60,013 nt of DNA. Source: Hymenobacter lapidarius (lineage in GTDB: Bacteria > Bacteroidota > Bacteroidia > Cytophagales > Hymenobacteraceae). The position numbers and the translations under genes were made by a program. A model generated the notes under the pieces. It saw only the letters and a program-made list of their open reading frames with translations. It did no database searches and had not been told where the DNA came from. Of this stretch, positions 58,791 through 60,013 are shown piece after piece; positions within the stretch are counted from its first letter, which is position 1, and each line of letters opens with the position of its first letter. Location of the stretch: assembly GCF_001816145.1 (NCBI RefSeq), contig NZ_MDZB01000099.1, positions 1-60,013 on the forward strand. Reading direction: 5' to 3'.

Positions 58791-59777
58791 ATGCCCCTTG
58801 TAGCCAACTCCCGGTACCAACCGCCGTTTTACCTCTTTAATGGCCATTTGCAGACCATTGTGCCCAGTCTGTGGCGCACGGTGCCCGAGGTGAACTACCA
58901 GCGCGAACGGCTGGAACTGCCCGACGGCGACTTTTTGGACCTGGACTGGAGCCGCCTGCCCGCGATGCGCCCCACCGACGGGCTTGTGGTTGTGTCGCAT
59001 GGCCTCGAAGGCGACGCCTCCCGGCCCTACATGCGGGGGATGGTGCGTGCCCTCAACCGCGCCGGGTTTGATGCGCTGGCGTGGAACTACCGCAGCTGCG
59101 GCGGCGAGATGAACCGCCTGCTCCGCTCCTACCACCTCGGCGATACCGACGACTTGGACTTGGTGGTGCGGCACGCGCTGGCCACGGGCCGCTACGGCCG
59201 AGTGTACCTCGTGGGCTTCAGCGCCGGCGGCAACGTGACGCTGAAGTACCTGGGCGAAGAGCCAACGCGGGTGCCCACCGAAGTAAAGCGGGCCGCCGTA
59301 TTCTCGGTGCCGACTGATTTGCGGGCCAGCTCGGTCCACATTGGTCGGCTCCAGAACCAGGTGTATATGCGCCGCTTTCTGAAATCCCTGCGCCTGAAAG
59401 TTCGGGCCAAAGCGGAACTGCTGCCCGGCCAGATAGACCTTTCGGGCATTGAGGAGCTGCGCAACTTTGAGGAGTTCGACAGCCGCTACACCGCGCCCAT
59501 GCACGGCTTCGATTCGGCCGCAGCCTACTACCAGCACGCCAGCTCCGGGCGCTACCTGAGCGGCATTCGGGTGCCCGCCCTGCTGGTGAATGCGCAGAAT
59601 GACCCGTTTCTGCCGGCCTCCTGCTTCCCGCGTGAGCTGGCTACCAATTCCCCGTTTGTGTTTCTGGAGACGCCACCGGAGGGCGGCCACGTGGGCTTTC
59701 CGGAAGGCTCCCCCGATGGCGAATACTACTCGGAGCGGCGCGCGGTGGAGTTCCTGACGGCGGAAGTGCCGGCGTAG
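58791..59777 (+). CDS. YheT-type alpha/beta hydrolase
   Basis: This 328-residue soluble hydrolase starts at 58791 (MPLVANSRYQPPFYLFNGHLQT). It matches the YheT/ABHD1-3 group: HLQTIVPSLWR near the N-terminus, the oxyanion region VVVSHGLEGDASRPYMRG, the Cys-Gly motif WNYRSCGGEMNR, the nucleophile elbow VGFSAGGNVTLKYLG, the acid in NAQNDPFLP, and His in GGHVGFPEG. Ester or lipid substrates are likely by family, but the specific substrate is unknown. It is monocistronic. A family A repeat follows. Confidence 0.92.
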   Translation: MPLVANSRYQPPFYLFNGHLQTIVPSLWRTVPEVNYQRERLELPDGDFLDLDWSRLPAMRPTDGLVVVSHGLEGDASRPYMRGMVRALNRAGFDALAWNYRSCGGEMNRLLRSYHLGDTDDLDLVVRHALATGRYGRVYLVGFSAGGNVTLKYLGEEPTRVPTEVKRAAVFSVPTDLRASSVHIGRLQNQVYMRRFLKSLRLKVRAKAELLPGQIDLSGIEELRNFEEFDSRYTAPMHGFDSAAAYYQHASSGRYLSGIRVPALLVNAQNDPFLPASCFPRELATNSPFVFLETPPEGGHVGFPEGSPDGEYYSERRAVEFLTAEVPA

Positions 59778-59801
59778 AAGCTATCCAAATCGGCTTATAT
59801 C

Positions 59802-59914
59802 GAACGTCATGCCGAGCGCAGCTGAGGCATCTCGCGTGGGGCAGTAATCCAATCGTCAGTCGAGGAGATTAGTGACAACACGCGAGATGCCTCGGCTGCG
59901 CTCGGCATGACGTT
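59802..59914. repeat. Palindromic repeat family A, copy 8 (CCGAGC/GAGGC variant)
   Basis: Arms 59802-59838 and 59879-59914 carry CATGCCGAGCGCAGCTGAGG and its inverse. Compared with copy 1, T-to-C in CTGAGC and A-to-G in GAAGC are changed in both arms, keeping pairing. The centre resembles that of copy 5 (GTAATCCAATCGTC). It follows the YheT-type hydrolase. Confidence 0.88.
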
Positions 59915-59934
59915 GAAGCTGTTTAGAAAGTAAA

Positions 59935-60001
59935 AGGACTCCCAAAAAAGCGCGAAATTTGAGTTACGACACTCCTTTTTTCGCATTTTAATGGAAGTCC
60001 T
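59935..60001. repeat. Imperfect AT-rich inverted repeat at the right edge
   Basis: AGGACTCCCAAAAAAGCGCG and the inverse of TTTTTTCGCATTTTAATGGAAGTCCT pair imperfectly. It recalls the AGGGCTTCC ends of the MITE at 19467 but is too diverged to join to it with confidence. No gene is visible from 59915 to the window end. Confidence 0.3.
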
Positions 60002-60013
60002 GTCCAAAGATAT

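Noticed and set aside
15062..59914. CRISPR array from the repeated GTCATGCTGAGC units
   Set aside because: Copies are kilobases apart, palindromic over about 100 bp, without spacers or cas genes.

Overview
The window looks like a chromosomal segment of a GC-rich Cytophagales bacterium, most likely Hymenobacter or a close relative. This rests on: promoters of the Bacteroidota type (TAnnTTTG at -7, TTG about 19 bp upstream) at 4111, 8748, 12444, 49465, 55774 and 58566; Oar-type TonB receptors; a PorV-like outer-membrane protein; an IPExxxVDY protein; many lipoproteins; and the acpP-fabF-rnc order. There are no rRNA genes, phage genes, CRISPR arrays or recognisable transposase genes. Coding density is high, and dozens of long antisense frames are GC-skew shadows.

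Layout. 0.3-4.1 kb: a frameshifted Tat-lipoprotein amidase, a GlcD-type FAD oxidase and an NlpC/P60 lipoprotein. 4.2-12.3 kb: two paralogous Oar-like TonB receptors flanking a DUF4397 lipoprotein. 12.5-16.2 kb: tRNA-Ala(GGC), cysK, cysE (apparent frameshift), a cupin and an aldo/keto reductase. 16.2-23.8 kb: a soluble multi-PAS hybrid histidine kinase, MscS, a HEAT-cyclophilin lipoprotein and an unknown lipoprotein. 23.9-37.4 kb: a near-complete purine catabolic island. 37.5-46.2 kb: a DUF4136 lipoprotein with a decayed tandem copy, an ABC exporter, a TM2 protein, an MFS transporter, and a two-gene outer-membrane operon split by a four-helix-bundle (S23-like) gene inside an inverted-repeat unit. 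46.3-60 kb: mainly housekeeping genes (YgjP-type peptidase, yidD, lgt, an ECF sigma factor with a small membrane partner, nadE, rnc, fabF, acpP, pyk, rpsT, a YheT-type hydrolase).

The purine island encodes guanine to xanthine (GuaD), xanthine to urate (XdhAB, with XdhC for cofactor insertion), urate to 5-hydroxyisourate (membrane PuuD with a cytochrome c tail), then UraH, UraD, AllB, AllC and AllE, giving (S)-ureidoglycolate. No ureidoglycolate lyase or dehydrogenase is present. Embedded instead is a DUF6986-type aldolase/malate-synthase-like protein, a candidate for using the glyoxylate end product.

The most striking non-coding property is the density of palindromic repeats of at least six families. 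Nine copies (one truncated, one degenerate) belong to one family built on GTCATGCTGAGC...GAAGCATCTC arms. Every transcription-unit junction in the purine island carries a palindromic repeat. One 142-bp element at 19.5 kb has 18-bp terminal inverted repeats and a 9-bp direct duplication, so it is a MITE. Two single-base frameshifts (amidase, cysE) in GC-rich tracts could be real or sequencing errors.
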